DNA from: Alphaproteobacteria bacterium
GTDB taxonomy: Bacteria; Pseudomonadota; Alphaproteobacteria; JAEULC01
Direction of reading: 5' to 3'
Assembly: GCA_023150455.1 (NCBI GenBank)
Contig: JAKLKW010000048.1
Coordinates: 1 to 41,369 of the forward strand
DNA length: 41,369 bases
In this document: piece after piece, positions 32,529-41,369 of the stretch
How the letters are laid out: every line of letters starts with the position of its first letter
Position numbering within the stretch: the stretch's first letter is position 1
Translations under genes and position numbers: made by a program
Notes under the pieces: model-generated
What the model saw: the letters and a program-made list of their open reading frames with translations, nothing else
Database searches by the model: none
Told to the model about the DNA's origin: nothing

Positions 32529-32548
32529 TGATGGGAAATTACCCATCA
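32529..32548. promoter_or_regulatory. Inverted repeat over the start of the HigB-like toxin gene
   Basis: TGATGGG at 32529-32535 and CCCATCA at 32542-32548 form a perfect 7-6-7 dyad spanning the toxin start codon at 32531. The probable user is the helix-turn-helix antitoxin encoded next. A TTGACG box lies just before it. Confidence 0.5.
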
Positions 32549-32887
32549 TCGTTTCGGCCGCTTCGATGGGTCGGTGCGAGCAGAGACGATCTGTCGGCCA
32601 TGCCCGACGAAGTGCGGCGCGTTTTCGGGTTTGCTCTTTACGAGGTACAGCTCGGCGGCACGCCAGAGATCGCCAAGCCGATGAAAGGGTTCGGCGGCGG
32701 CGTGTTCGAGCTTCGAGCCCGGCAGGAATCCGGAACCTATCGCGCGGTCTACGCCGTGCGGCTGAAGCGAGGGATCTATGTCCTCCACGTCTTCCAGAAG
32801 AAGTCCCGGTCGGGGATCGCCACGCCGGCCCGCGAAGTCGCGCTCATCGAGAGTCGCCTCCGGACAGCGCGCCTCCTGGACGAATGA
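32531..32887 (+). CDS. RelE/HigB-type toxin (phage-derived Gp49-like family)
   Basis: A 118-residue protein. RPLRWVGASRDDLSAMPDEVRRVFGFALYEVQLGG is the N-terminal signature, KPMKGFGGGVFELRARQESGTYRAVYAVRL forms the central beta-sheet with basic RNase residues, and YVLHVFQKKSRSGIATPAREVALIESRL forms the C-terminal helix. Such toxins cut mRNA, usually on the ribosome. The ATG at 32531 is the only good start; an operator-like dyad covers it. The antitoxin gene begins one base after the stop codon, and the toxin-first order is that of HigBA pairs. Confidence 0.88.
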   Translation: MGNYPSSFRPLRWVGASRDDLSAMPDEVRRVFGFALYEVQLGGTPEIAKPMKGFGGGVFELRARQESGTYRAVYAVRLKRGIYVLHVFQKKSRSGIATPAREVALIESRLRTARLLDE

Positions 32888-32888
32888 C

Positions 32889-33182
32889 GTGACGGAAGGC
32901 AGCGGCAACGTGTTTCTTGACCTCGGCTTTCCGCCGGTGGAAGCGGCGCTGCTGTTGGCAAAGGCCGACCTTGCGCTCGCGCTGAAGCGAGAAATCGATT
33001 CGCGCGGATTGACACAGCGCGCCGCGGCCCGATTGCTCGGGACGGATCAGCCGACCCTCTCCAAGGTGCTGTCGGGCCGCAACGCCAGCGTCACGATGGA
33101 CCTCCTGACCAAGTGGCTCCACGCCTTGGGCCAGGATGTCACCGTCGCCGTGCAGCCGGCGCGGAAATCCCGCGCCGCCTGA
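32889..33182 (+). CDS. XRE-family antitoxin (HigA-like)
   Basis: A 97-residue protein. The start is the GTG at 32889, one base after the toxin stop. GNVFLDLGFPPVEAALLLAKADLALALKREID is the toxin-contacting N-terminus, and GLTQRAAARLLGTDQPTLSKVLSGRNASVTMDLLTKWLHALGQDV is a complete helix-turn-helix of the HTH_37/XRE type. It should neutralise the neighbouring RelE-like toxin and bind the dyad at the toxin start. It is convergent with the RidA gene, 5 bp between stops. Confidence 0.88.
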   Translation: MTEGSGNVFLDLGFPPVEAALLLAKADLALALKREIDSRGLTQRAAARLLGTDQPTLSKVLSGRNASVTMDLLTKWLHALGQDVTVAVQPARKSRAA

Positions 33183-33187
33183 GCGCA

Positions 33188-33544
33188 CTATTTCCTCGCC
33201 GCCGTGAACACCACCTCGAGCCGCACGCCGGGGCCGAGGTCCTTGACGCCGATCGTGGCGCGGGTCGGCAGGTCCTTGTCGGCGAAGAACGCCTTCCACG
33301 CCTTGTTCATGGCCGGCTTCTGCTTCATGTCGGTGATGAAGATCAGCGCCGTCAGCACGCGCGACCGGCTGGAGCCGTGCCGGATCAGCAGGTGATCGAG
33401 CTGCTGCAGCACGCCCCTGGTCTGGCCTTCCATGCCGAGCTTCAGGTTCTCGGACACCAGCCCGGCGAAGTAGAGGATGCCGTCGTGCTCCACGACCTCG
33501 TGCAGCACCTCGTAGTTGCCGGTGCGCTTGACGGCGCCTGCCAT
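33188..33544 (-). CDS. RidA/YjgF family protein
   Basis: A 118-residue RidA-like protein. The conserved block RATIGVKDLGPGVRLEVVFTA near the C-terminus holds the Arg that binds the carboxylate of enamine or imine intermediates in deaminating members. LHEVVEHDGILYFAGLVSENL matches the N-terminal strand region. RidA hydrolyses reactive 2-aminoacrylate, but other subfamilies have different roles and this one departs from the archetype around GQxxxD. It lies 43 bp downstream of mreB on the same strand and may be read through from it. Confidence 0.85.
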   Translation of the reverse strand: MAGAVKRTGNYEVLHEVVEHDGILYFAGLVSENLKLGMEGQTRGVLQQLDHLLIRHGSSRSRVLTALIFITDMKQKPAMNKAWKAFFADKDLPTRATIGVKDLGPGVRLEVVFTAARK

Positions 33545-33587
33545 GATTTCCCCCGTTTGCTGGATGACGGAACGAGCCGAACCTGGC

Positions 33588-34754
<1,167 letters not shown>

Positions 34755-34827
34755 TCAAGCGCGCGACGACGCCGCGGCCGCCATCGGTTCCCGTTTTGCC
34801 CCCAAAGGGCCGTCGGACCGCCGGGAA

Positions 34828-36384
34828 TCAGGCCGAAAGCGCAGCCGGCGCGGTCTTCGCCCGCTTGGTCAAAAGCTTGTTGAGGGCGTGGATGTAGGCC
34901 CGGGCCGAGGCCACCAGCGTGTCGGCGTCGGCGCCCTGGCCGTTGACCGACTTGCCCTCCTCGGCGAGCCGCACGGTCACCATGGCCTGGGCGTCGGTGC
35001 CCTCGGTCACGGCGTGCACCTGGTAGAGCTGCAGCACGGCGCCTTCGTGCGGCACCAGCTTCTTGATCGCGTTGAAGGTGGCGTCGACCGGGCCGCTGCC
35101 GCGCGCCTGCACGTTGTGCAGCTTGCCGTCGATCTCCAGCTCCAGGTCCGCCATCTGCGGTCCGCGCGAGCCGCAGACCACCTGCAGCGCCACGAACTTG
35201 ATGCGCTCGTGCGAACGGACCACCTCGTCCTCGACCAGCGCCATGATGTCGTCGTCGTAGACGTTCTTCTTCTTGTCGGCGAGGTCCTTGAAGCGCTTGA
35301 ACGCGTCCTCGAGCGCGTTGTCGCCGAGCGTGAAGCCCAGCTCCTTGAGCTTGGCCTTGAAGGCGTGCCGCCCGGAATGCTTGCCCATGACCAGGGTCGA
35401 GCGGTTCAGGCCCACCGACTCCGGCGTCATGATCTCGTAGGTGCCGGCGTGCTTCAGCATGCCGTCCTGGTGGATGCCCGATTCGTGCGCGAAGGCGTTG
35501 GCGCCGACGATCGCCTTGTTCGGCTGCACCGGGAAGCCGGTGATGGTCGAGACGAGGTGCGAGGCCTTGACGATGTGCTCGGTCTTGATGCCGGTCGAGT
35601 AGGGCATCCGGTCGTGGCGCGTCTTCAGCGCCATGACGATCTCCTCGAGCGCGGCGTTGCCGGCGCGCTCGCCCAGCCCGTTGATCGTGCACTCGACCTG
35701 GCGCGCGCCCGCGCCGATGGCGGCCAGCGAGTTGGCGACGGCGAGGCCGAGGTCGTTGTGGCAATGCACCGAGATGATCGCCTTGTCGATGTTCGGCACG
35801 CGGTCGAACAGCATGCGGATGAGCGCCGCGAACTCCTCGGGCACGGCATAGCCGACCGTGTCGGGGATGTTGATCGTGCGCGCGCCCGCCTTGATCGCGC
35901 TCTCGACGCAGCGGCACAGGAAATCGTGCTCGGTGCGCGAGCCGTCCTCGGGCGACCACTCGACGTCATCGCACAGGTTGCGCGCGTAGCCGACGCTGTC
36001 GATCACCGCCTGGTGCACCGCCTCGGGCTCCATCTGCAGCTTGTATTTCATGTGCAGCGGGCTGGTGCTGAGGAAGGTGTGGATGCGCGACCGCCTGGCG
36101 CCCTTCAGCGCCTCCCAGGCCCGGTCGATGTCCTTCCTGCCGGCGCGCGCGAGGCCCGCGACGGTCGAGTTCTTGACCTTGCCCGCGATCGCCTTGACGG
36201 CGTCGAAGTCGCCCTGCGAGGCGATCGGGAAGCCGGCCTCGATGATGTCGACGCCCATCTCCTCGAGCACCGCGGCGATACGCAGCTTCTCGTCCAGGTT
36301 CATCGATGCGCCGGGCGACTGCTCGCCGTCGCGCATGGTGGTGTCGAAGATGTAGACGCGGTTGGCGTCGGCGGTCTTCTTCAT
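34828..36384 (-). CDS. leuA: 2-isopropylmalate synthase
   Basis: A 518-residue enzyme, full length for the LeuA type-1 group. [16 protein letters not shown] is the catalytic entry motif, [18 protein letters not shown] holds the metal-binding HxH, and [19 protein letters not shown] is the family signature. The C-terminal 130 residues form the regulatory domain that binds leucine for feedback control. It condenses acetyl-CoA with 2-oxoisovalerate in leucine synthesis. A two-level hairpin stands in its leader (36416-36460). mreB follows on the same strand after 196 bp, in which no gene was seen. Confidence 0.97.
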   Translation of the reverse strand: MKKTADANRVYIFDTTMRDGEQSPGASMNLDEKLRIAAVLEEMGVDIIEAGFPIASQGDFDAVKAIAGKVKNSTVAGLARAGRKDIDRAWEALKGARRSRIHTFLSTSPLHMKYKLQMEPEAVHQAVIDSVGYARNLCDDVEWSPEDGSRTEHDFLCRCVESAIKAGARTINIPDTVGYAVPEEFAALIRMLFDRVPNIDKAIISVHCHNDLGLAVANSLAAIGAGARQVECTINGLGERAGNAALEEIVMALKTRHDRMPYSTGIKTEHIVKASHLVSTITGFPVQPNKAIVGANAFAHESGIHQDGMLKHAGTYEIMTPESVGLNRSTLVMGKHSGRHAFKAKLKELGFTLGDNALEDAFKRFKDLADKKKNVYDDDIMALVEDEVVRSHERIKFVALQVVCGSRGPQMADLELEIDGKLHNVQARGSGPVDATFNAIKKLVPHEGAVLQLYQVHAVTEGTDAQAMVTVRLAEEGKSVNGQGADADTLVASARAYIHALNKLLTKRAKTAPAALSA

Positions 36385-36415
36385 CGGGCGGTCCTCGTCA
36401 AAGCGCTTTGGGCCA

Positions 36416-36460
36416 GGGTCGCACGAACATGGTTAACAAGGCGCTAACCGGGTGCGACCC
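36416..36460 (-). promoter_or_regulatory. Two-level hairpin in the leuA leader
   Basis: GGGTCGCAC (36416-36424) pairs with GTGCGACCC (36452-36460), and within it GGTTA (36431-36435) pairs with TAACC (36445-36449). It lies 32 bp upstream of the leuA start, with the palindrome CAAAGCGCTTTG (36399-36410) in between. It may be an attenuator or an operator. The inner part also reads as a near-match to a CtrA box (TTAG-N7-TTAACC on the minus strand). No leader peptide rich in Leu codons was identified. Confidence 0.5.
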
Positions 36461-36535
36461 GGCGCGCGCAAGTACCTGATTCTATATCAGCGAATCAATG
36501 GATGCATCACTGGCAGACTCGCAAGTCCGCCGAAT

Positions 36536-36565
36536 TTGTGCTATCTAGAAGCAGTTTCTAGATAG
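36536..36565 (+). promoter_or_regulatory. vapBC promoter with overlapping operator
   Basis: TTGTGC at 36536-36541 and TAGATA at 36559-36564 have a 17-bp spacer. The perfect 10-bp inverted repeat CTATCTAGAA / TTCTAGATAG (36541-36550 and 36556-36565, 5-base loop) covers the spacer and -10 box. Binding of the antitoxin complex there would block transcription. Confidence 0.7.
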
Positions 36566-36577
36566 GCGGATTTGGGC

Positions 36578-36829
36578 ATGGCCCTCAGTATCAAGACTGA
36601 CGAAGCAGATCGGCTGGCACGCGATCTCGCTCGACTGACGGGTGAGACGATGACCGAGGCCGTGACTGTCGCACTGCGCCAACGGTTGGCTCGCGAGCGT
36701 GCGCGCCGTCGTACCGATGCCGACCTGCCGAAGCGGCTGGAAGCGTTTGCGCGAAGGATAAGGAAGGAATACGACACGCGACCGATCACCAAGGAGGAAT
36801 GGGACGCTGCCTCCGGCGATGAGGCATGA
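36578..36829 (+). CDS. vapB: VapB-type antitoxin
   Basis: An 83-residue antitoxin of the Rv0623-like/PSK transcription-factor type. [39 protein letters not shown] is the N-terminal DNA-binding and dimerisation region; the acidic and aromatic C-terminus ([19 protein letters not shown]) is the toxin-binding tail. The ATG at 36578 follows a strong operator. Its last codons overlap the toxin start as ATGA. It should bind VapC and repress the pair. Confidence 0.9.
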   Translation: MALSIKTDEADRLARDLARLTGETMTEAVTVALRQRLARERARRRTDADLPKRLEAFARRIRKEYDTRPITKEEWDAASGDEA

Positions 36830-37236
36830 TCGTCATCGACACGTCCGCCGTCGTCGCCATGATCTTGCGCGAGTCAACCGCCCCGGCCCTCTACGCGAGA
36901 CTCGCCAACGACCTTGATCGCGTCATGTCGGTGGTTTCCTACCTTGAGGCTGGGACCGTTCTGGCGGGACGGCAGCAGAAAGACAAGCTGCGCGCGATCA
37001 CGCATCTCGACGCGTTTCTTGAAGAAGCGGGTATCGTGTTGGCTGCGGTGGATGAAATCCAAGCCCGGCACGCGATGCGGGCGCGAATAGTCCATGGGCG
37101 GGGGATGGGTCATGGTGGCACGCTTAACCTCGGAGATGCCTTCGCCTATGCCTTGGCCAAGGTGCACAGAGCGCCGCTGCTGTTCGTGGGCAACGACTTT
37201 TCCACGACCGATGTAACGCCAGCATTGAACGCGTAA
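36826..37236 (+). CDS. vapC: VapC-type PIN-domain ribonuclease toxin
   Basis: A 136-residue PIN-domain protein. Asp5 in VIDTSAVVA, Glu41 in SYLEAGTVL, Asp in [12 protein letters not shown] and Asp in [10 protein letters not shown] form the acidic metal centre of VapC ribonucleases, so it appears catalytically intact. VapC toxins cut tRNA or rRNA; the target here is unknown. It overlaps vapB by 4 bp. The pair lies divergently next to leuA, in DNA of lower GC than its neighbours. Confidence 0.92.
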   Translation: MIVIDTSAVVAMILRESTAPALYARLANDLDRVMSVVSYLEAGTVLAGRQQKDKLRAITHLDAFLEEAGIVLAAVDEIQARHAMRARIVHGRGMGHGGTLNLGDAFAYALAKVHRAPLLFVGNDFSTTDVTPALNA

Positions 37237-37301
37237 GACGCCAACCACTTGTCTTCTGCGCGAGGCCGATCAGAACGTTGATCGTCGACATCCCATAGAG
37301 C

Positions 37302-37315
37302 GCGCAAGCTTGCGC
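37302..37315. terminator. 14-bp palindrome between vapC and the dipeptide transporter genes
   Basis: GCGCAAGCTTGCGC is a perfect palindrome directly beside the stop of the minus-strand ATPase gene and downstream of vapC. The place between converging genes suggests a terminator or REP-like site; no T-run is present. Confidence 0.4.
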
Positions 37316-37318
37316 TTG

Positions 37319-38361
<1,043 letters not shown>

Positions 38362-38362
<1 letters not shown>

Positions 38363-39339
38363 CAGACCGTCTCCAGGGGCTGCGTCAGCGGCAGGATGCA
38401 GCGCACCGCTCCGGAACGATCGGGCGCCAAGGCGGGCCGGGCGCGCCGGCACCCGTCGACCGCGCGCGCGCAGCGCGGGTGGAACAGGCACCCGTCCGGC
38501 CGGTCGCCGAGGCCCGGCACCACGCCGGGGATCGCCGCCAGGCGGCGGTGCCCGGCCGAGCGCTCGGGCAGCGCCTCCAGGAGCGCCGCCGTGTAGGGAT
38601 GGCGCGGGCGGCGGAACAGCTCGGCGGCCGGGCGCTCCTCGACCACCTGGCCCGCGTACATGACGGCAACGCGATGCGCGGTCTCGGCCACCACGCCCAT
38701 GTTGTGCGTGATCAGGATCAGCGCCATGCCGCGCTGGCGCTGCAGGTCGAGCAGCAGCTCGAGGATCTGGCGCTGGATCGTGACGTCGAGCGCGGTGGTC
38801 GGCTCGTCGGCGATCAAGAGGCGCGGGTTGCAGGCGATCGCCATCGCGATCATGACGCGCTGGTTCATGCCGCCCGAGAGCTGGTGCGGAAAGGCCTTGA
38901 GCCGCGTCTCGGGATCGGGGATGCCGACCTGGTCGAGCAGCTCGACCGCGCGGCGCCTGAGCGCGGCGCGCGAGCCGCCCTGATGCGTGCGCATGCCCTC
39001 GACCAGCTGGAAGCCGATGGTGAAGCACGGGTTCAGGCTGGTCATCGGCTCCTGGAAGATCATGGCCACGTCGCGGCCGGTGATCGCGCGGCGCTGGCCC
39101 CTGCTCAGGGCCAGAAGGTCGTGGCCGGCGAAGGACAGGCGGTCGGCGGTGACCCTGCCGTTGGGGGCGACCAGGCCCATCACCGCCAGCGACGAGACGC
39201 TCTTGCCCGAGCCGGACTCGCCGACGATGCCCAGCACCTCGCCCTCGTCGACGGTCAGGTCCACGTTCTCGACCGCGTGCACCACGCCGCCGTGCGTGGC
39301 GAACTCGACCGACAGGTTGCGGACCTCGAGCAGCGCCAT
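38362..39339 (-). CDS. Dipeptide/oligopeptide ABC transporter ATP-binding protein (DppD/OppD-like)
   Basis: A 325-residue ATPase. Walker [11 protein letters not shown]-loop [16 protein letters not shown], signature [15 protein letters not shown], Walker [13 protein letters not shown] and H-loop LITHNMGVV are complete. The C-terminal domain has [21 protein letters not shown], the Cys motif of this subfamily. It starts 2 bp after the DppC-like stop and is followed with a one-base overlap by the DppF-like gene, so all four genes are one operon. The substrate could be dipeptides, nickel, glutathione or opines. Confidence 0.93.
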
Positions 39340-39341
39340 GG

Positions 39342-40253
39342 TCAGCGCTTGAGCTTGGGGTCGAGCGCGTCGCGCAAGCCGTCGCCCATCAGGTTGAAGG
39401 CCAGCACGGTCGTCAGGATGGCGAGGCCCGGCAGGGTGACGACCCACCACGCGCGCTGGATGAACTGCAGCGCGTCGGACAGCATCGTGCCCCATTCCGG
39501 CGTCGGCGGCTGCGCGCCCAGGCCGAGGAAACCCAGCGCCGCCGTATCGAGGATGGCGGTGGAGAACCCGAGGGTCGCCTGCACGATCAGGGGCGCCATG
39601 CAGTTCGGCAGCACGGTCACGAACATCAGCCGCAAGAGCCCGGCGCCGGTCATGCGCGTGGCCGTGACGTAGTCCTTGGACAGCTCGTGCACGACGGCCG
39701 CGCGCGTCAGCCGCGCGAAATGCGGCAGCACCACGATCGACACGGCCAGCATGGCGTTGAAGAGGCCGGGCCCCAGGATCGCCACCACGACGATCGCCAG
39801 CAGCAGCGACGGCAGGGCCAGCAGCGTGTCCATGGCGCGCATGATCGCGATGCCGAGGAGGCCGGGGAAGAACCCGGCGGTGAGGCCGAGCACGACGCCC
39901 ACGACCAGGCCCAGCGTGATGACGATGGCGCCGACCAGCATCGACACGCGCGCGCCGTGGATCAGGCGCGAGAGCATGTCGCGGCCGAGATCGTCGGTGC
40001 CGAGCACATAGCGCCAGCCGCCGCCGTCCTGCCAGACCGGCGGCCGCAGCAGCGCGTCGCGGAACTGCTCCGCCGGCGGGTGCGGCGCCAGCACCTCGGC
40101 GAACACGGCGACGCCGCACAGCAGCGCGATCAGCGCCAGCCCCGCCAGCGCGCCCCTGTTCTGGCGGAAATAGCGCCAGAACTCGACCAGGGGACGCGGC
40201 GGCGCCTGCTCGCGGCGCACCGCCGCGCCGGCGATCGTCGCGTCGGCGGCCAT
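39342..40253 (-). CDS. Dipeptide-type ABC transporter permease (DppC-like)
   Basis: A 303-residue inner-membrane permease. An N-terminal cytoplasmic arm leads into a first helix ([24 protein letters not shown]), then HPLGTD-like text ([27 protein letters not shown]), which is the DppC family signature. The EAA loop is [28 protein letters not shown], which contacts the ATPases. Six transmembrane segments are visible and length is normal. It lies between the DppB-like and DppD-like genes with gaps of 4 and 2 bp. Confidence 0.94.
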   Translation of the reverse strand: MAADATIAGAAVRREQAPPRPLVEFWRYFRQNRGALAGLALIALLCGVAVFAEVLAPHPPAEQFRDALLRPPVWQDGGGWRYVLGTDDLGRDMLSRLIHGARVSMLVGAIVITLGLVVGVVLGLTAGFFPGLLGIAIMRAMDTLLALPSLLLAIVVVAILGPGLFNAMLAVSIVVLPHFARLTRAAVVHELSKDYVTATRMTGAGLLRLMFVTVLPNCMAPLIVQATLGFSTAILDTAALGFLGLGAQPPTPEWGTMLSDALQFIQRAWWVVTLPGLAILTTVLAFNLMGDGLRDALDPKLKR

Positions 40254-40257
40254 GCGC

Positions 40258-41268
40258 TCAGCGCCCCTTGCGGATGCGCGGGTTGACGAGTCCGTACATC
40301 ACGTCCACGGTCAGGTTGACCAGCATCACGATGGTGGCGGCCAGCAGCACGCCGCCCTGCACGACCGGATAGTCGCGCCGGCGGATCGCCTCGATCAGCC
40401 ACTTGCCGACGCCGGGCCACGAGAAGATCGTCTCGGTCAGGATCGCGCCGCCCAAGAGCGTGCCGACCTGAAGCCCGATGACGGTGATGACCGGGATCAG
40501 CGCGTTGCGCAGCGCGTGCAGGCCGACCACGCGCCAGGGCGGCAGCCCCTTGGCGCGCGCCGTGCGGATGTAGTCCTCGTTCAGCACTTCGAGCATCGAC
40601 GAGCGCGTCATGCGGCCGATGACGGCGAGCGGAATCGTCGCCAGCACCACGGCCGGCAGCACGAGATGGTGCAGGGCCGAGCGGAACGCACCCCAGTTGC
40701 CCTCGAGCCAGGCGTCGACCAGCGCGAAGCCGGTCACCGGCTCGATGAAATAGCGCACGGCCATGCGCCCGCTGACCGGCGTCCAGCCGAGCGTGACCGA
40801 GAACAGCAGGATCAGCAGCAGGCCCCACCAGAAGATCGGCATGGAATAGCCGGTCAGCGACAGGCCCATGACCGAGTGGTCGAAGAAGGAATTGCGCCGC
40901 ACGGCGGCGACGATGCCGGCCGGCAGGCCGATCAGGACGGCGATGGTGATCGCGGCGACCGACAGCTCGACCGTGGCGGGGAAGAGCTGGGCGAATTCGC
41001 TCAAGACCGGCTCGCGCGTGATGATCGACTTGCCGAAATTGCCGTGCGCCATGTCGGCCAGGTAGTAGGCGTATTGCACCAGGATCGGCTGGTCGAGGCC
41101 GAGCTCGGCCTTCATCCGGTTGTAGGTCGCCTCGTCCACGCTGCGCTCGCCGAAGATCAGCAGGATCGGGTCGCCCGGGATCAGGCGGATCATGGCGAAG
41201 GTCAAGAGCGTGACGCCCAGGAAGGTCGGCACGATCAGCGAAAGACGGGTCAGAAGGAAGCGCAGCAT
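40258..41268 (-). CDS. Dipeptide-type ABC transporter permease (DppB-like)
   Basis: A 336-residue permease. MLRFLLTRLSLIVPTFLGVTLLTFAMIRLIPGDP is the classic DppB N-terminus and decided the start at 41268 over an in-frame ATG 60 bp upstream. The EAA loop is EVLNEDYIRTARAKGLPPWRVVGLHALRNALIPVITVIG. SWPGVGKWLIEAIRRRDYPVVQGGVL is also typical. It is the first gene of the transporter operon inside the window; no binding-protein gene is visible upstream before the edge, and one may lie beyond it. Confidence 0.94.
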   Translation of the reverse strand: MLRFLLTRLSLIVPTFLGVTLLTFAMIRLIPGDPILLIFGERSVDEATYNRMKAELGLDQPILVQYAYYLADMAHGNFGKSIITREPVLSEFAQLFPATVELSVAAITIAVLIGLPAGIVAAVRRNSFFDHSVMGLSLTGYSMPIFWWGLLLILLFSVTLGWTPVSGRMAVRYFIEPVTGFALVDAWLEGNWGAFRSALHHLVLPAVVLATIPLAVIGRMTRSSMLEVLNEDYIRTARAKGLPPWRVVGLHALRNALIPVITVIGLQVGTLLGGAILTETIFSWPGVGKWLIEAIRRRDYPVVQGGVLLAATIVMLVNLTVDVMYGLVNPRIRKGR

Positions 41269-41369
41269 GGCCCGGCGCCGCCTTCGGTCCCGCCGCAAGG
41301 GGAGGGGGGACCGAAATTCGAAATCCAATGTGTCGACATGGATCGTTCAGCCGAGGAGCGGCCATGGTC

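Noticed and set aside
36469..36500. Leucine leader peptide for leuA attenuation
   Set aside because: No short frame with clustered Leu codons and a ribosome-binding site was found in the leader.
41269..41369. Binding-protein gene for the dipeptide transporter at the right edge
   Set aside because: The last 100 bases show no coding frame that looks like the end of a binding protein; the gene, if present, is outside the window.

Overview
The window is high-GC, gene-dense bacterial DNA whose gene content points to an alphaproteobacterium, probably near Rhodospirillales/Reyranella. The evidence is sdhC-sdhD-sdhA-sdhB in the alphaproteobacterial order, leuA directly upstream of mreB, an mreC-mreD-mrdA-rodA block, and several REP-like palindromes. 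The taxonomic call is inference from gene order and protein style, not from a marker gene. No tRNA, rRNA, CRISPR array or intact insertion sequence was seen.

Layout. 1-2.2 kb: accessory DNA with a truncated membrane protein and a Fic AMP-transferase preceded by 24-bp direct repeats. 2.2-7.5 kb: typA, a GuaD-like deaminase, and a very unusual ABC-exporter-like protein with a degenerate, internally expanded ATPase domain. 7.5-14.8 kb, minus strand: an AEC-family transporter, gamma-glutamyltransferase, rodA, a broken mrdA (PBP2), mreD and mreC. 14.9-15.6 kb: an outer-membrane beta-barrel protein. 15.8-20.5 kb: a canonical TPP riboswitch, with a well-spaced promoter, heading a branched-chain-amino-acid-type ABC transporter (binding protein, LivH, fused LivM-LivG, LivF). 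20.5-21.5 kb: about 1 kb without a convincing gene but with strong dyads. 21.5-25.7 kb: sdhCDAB, with a toxin-antitoxin pair and a decayed copy of the sdhB start lodged between sdhA and sdhB. 25.8-31.3 kb: a 3-hydroxyisobutyrate-dehydrogenase-like enzyme, a DUF6494 protein, then a GntR regulator heading a PhyH dioxygenase / SAF-domain oxidoreductase / SDR / Nudix gene set. 31.5-33.5 kb: a FemAB/GNAT-like protein, a HigB-HigA-like pair and a RidA protein. 33.6-36.4 kb: mreB and leuA. 36.5-37.2 kb: VapBC with a clear operator. 37.3-41.3 kb: a dipeptide-type ABC transporter (F, D, C, B), whose binding protein is probably beyond the right edge.

How the parts fit. MreB, MreC, MreD, PBP2 and RodA form the elongasome that builds the lateral wall. 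Here mreB (with leuA) is separated by about 19 kb from mreC-mreD-mrdA-rodA, all on the same strand, as if a segment carrying the riboswitch transporter and sdh had been placed between them. The PBP2 gene has lost the segment that should hold the KTG active-site motif and changes frame there.

The strongest candidate for something undescribed is the TPP-riboswitch-controlled Liv-type transporter, a predicted thiamine or thiamine-precursor importer from a family not usually linked to thiamine. Next are the ABC-like protein with a triplicated post-Q-loop segment and the sdh operon split by a toxin-antitoxin module.
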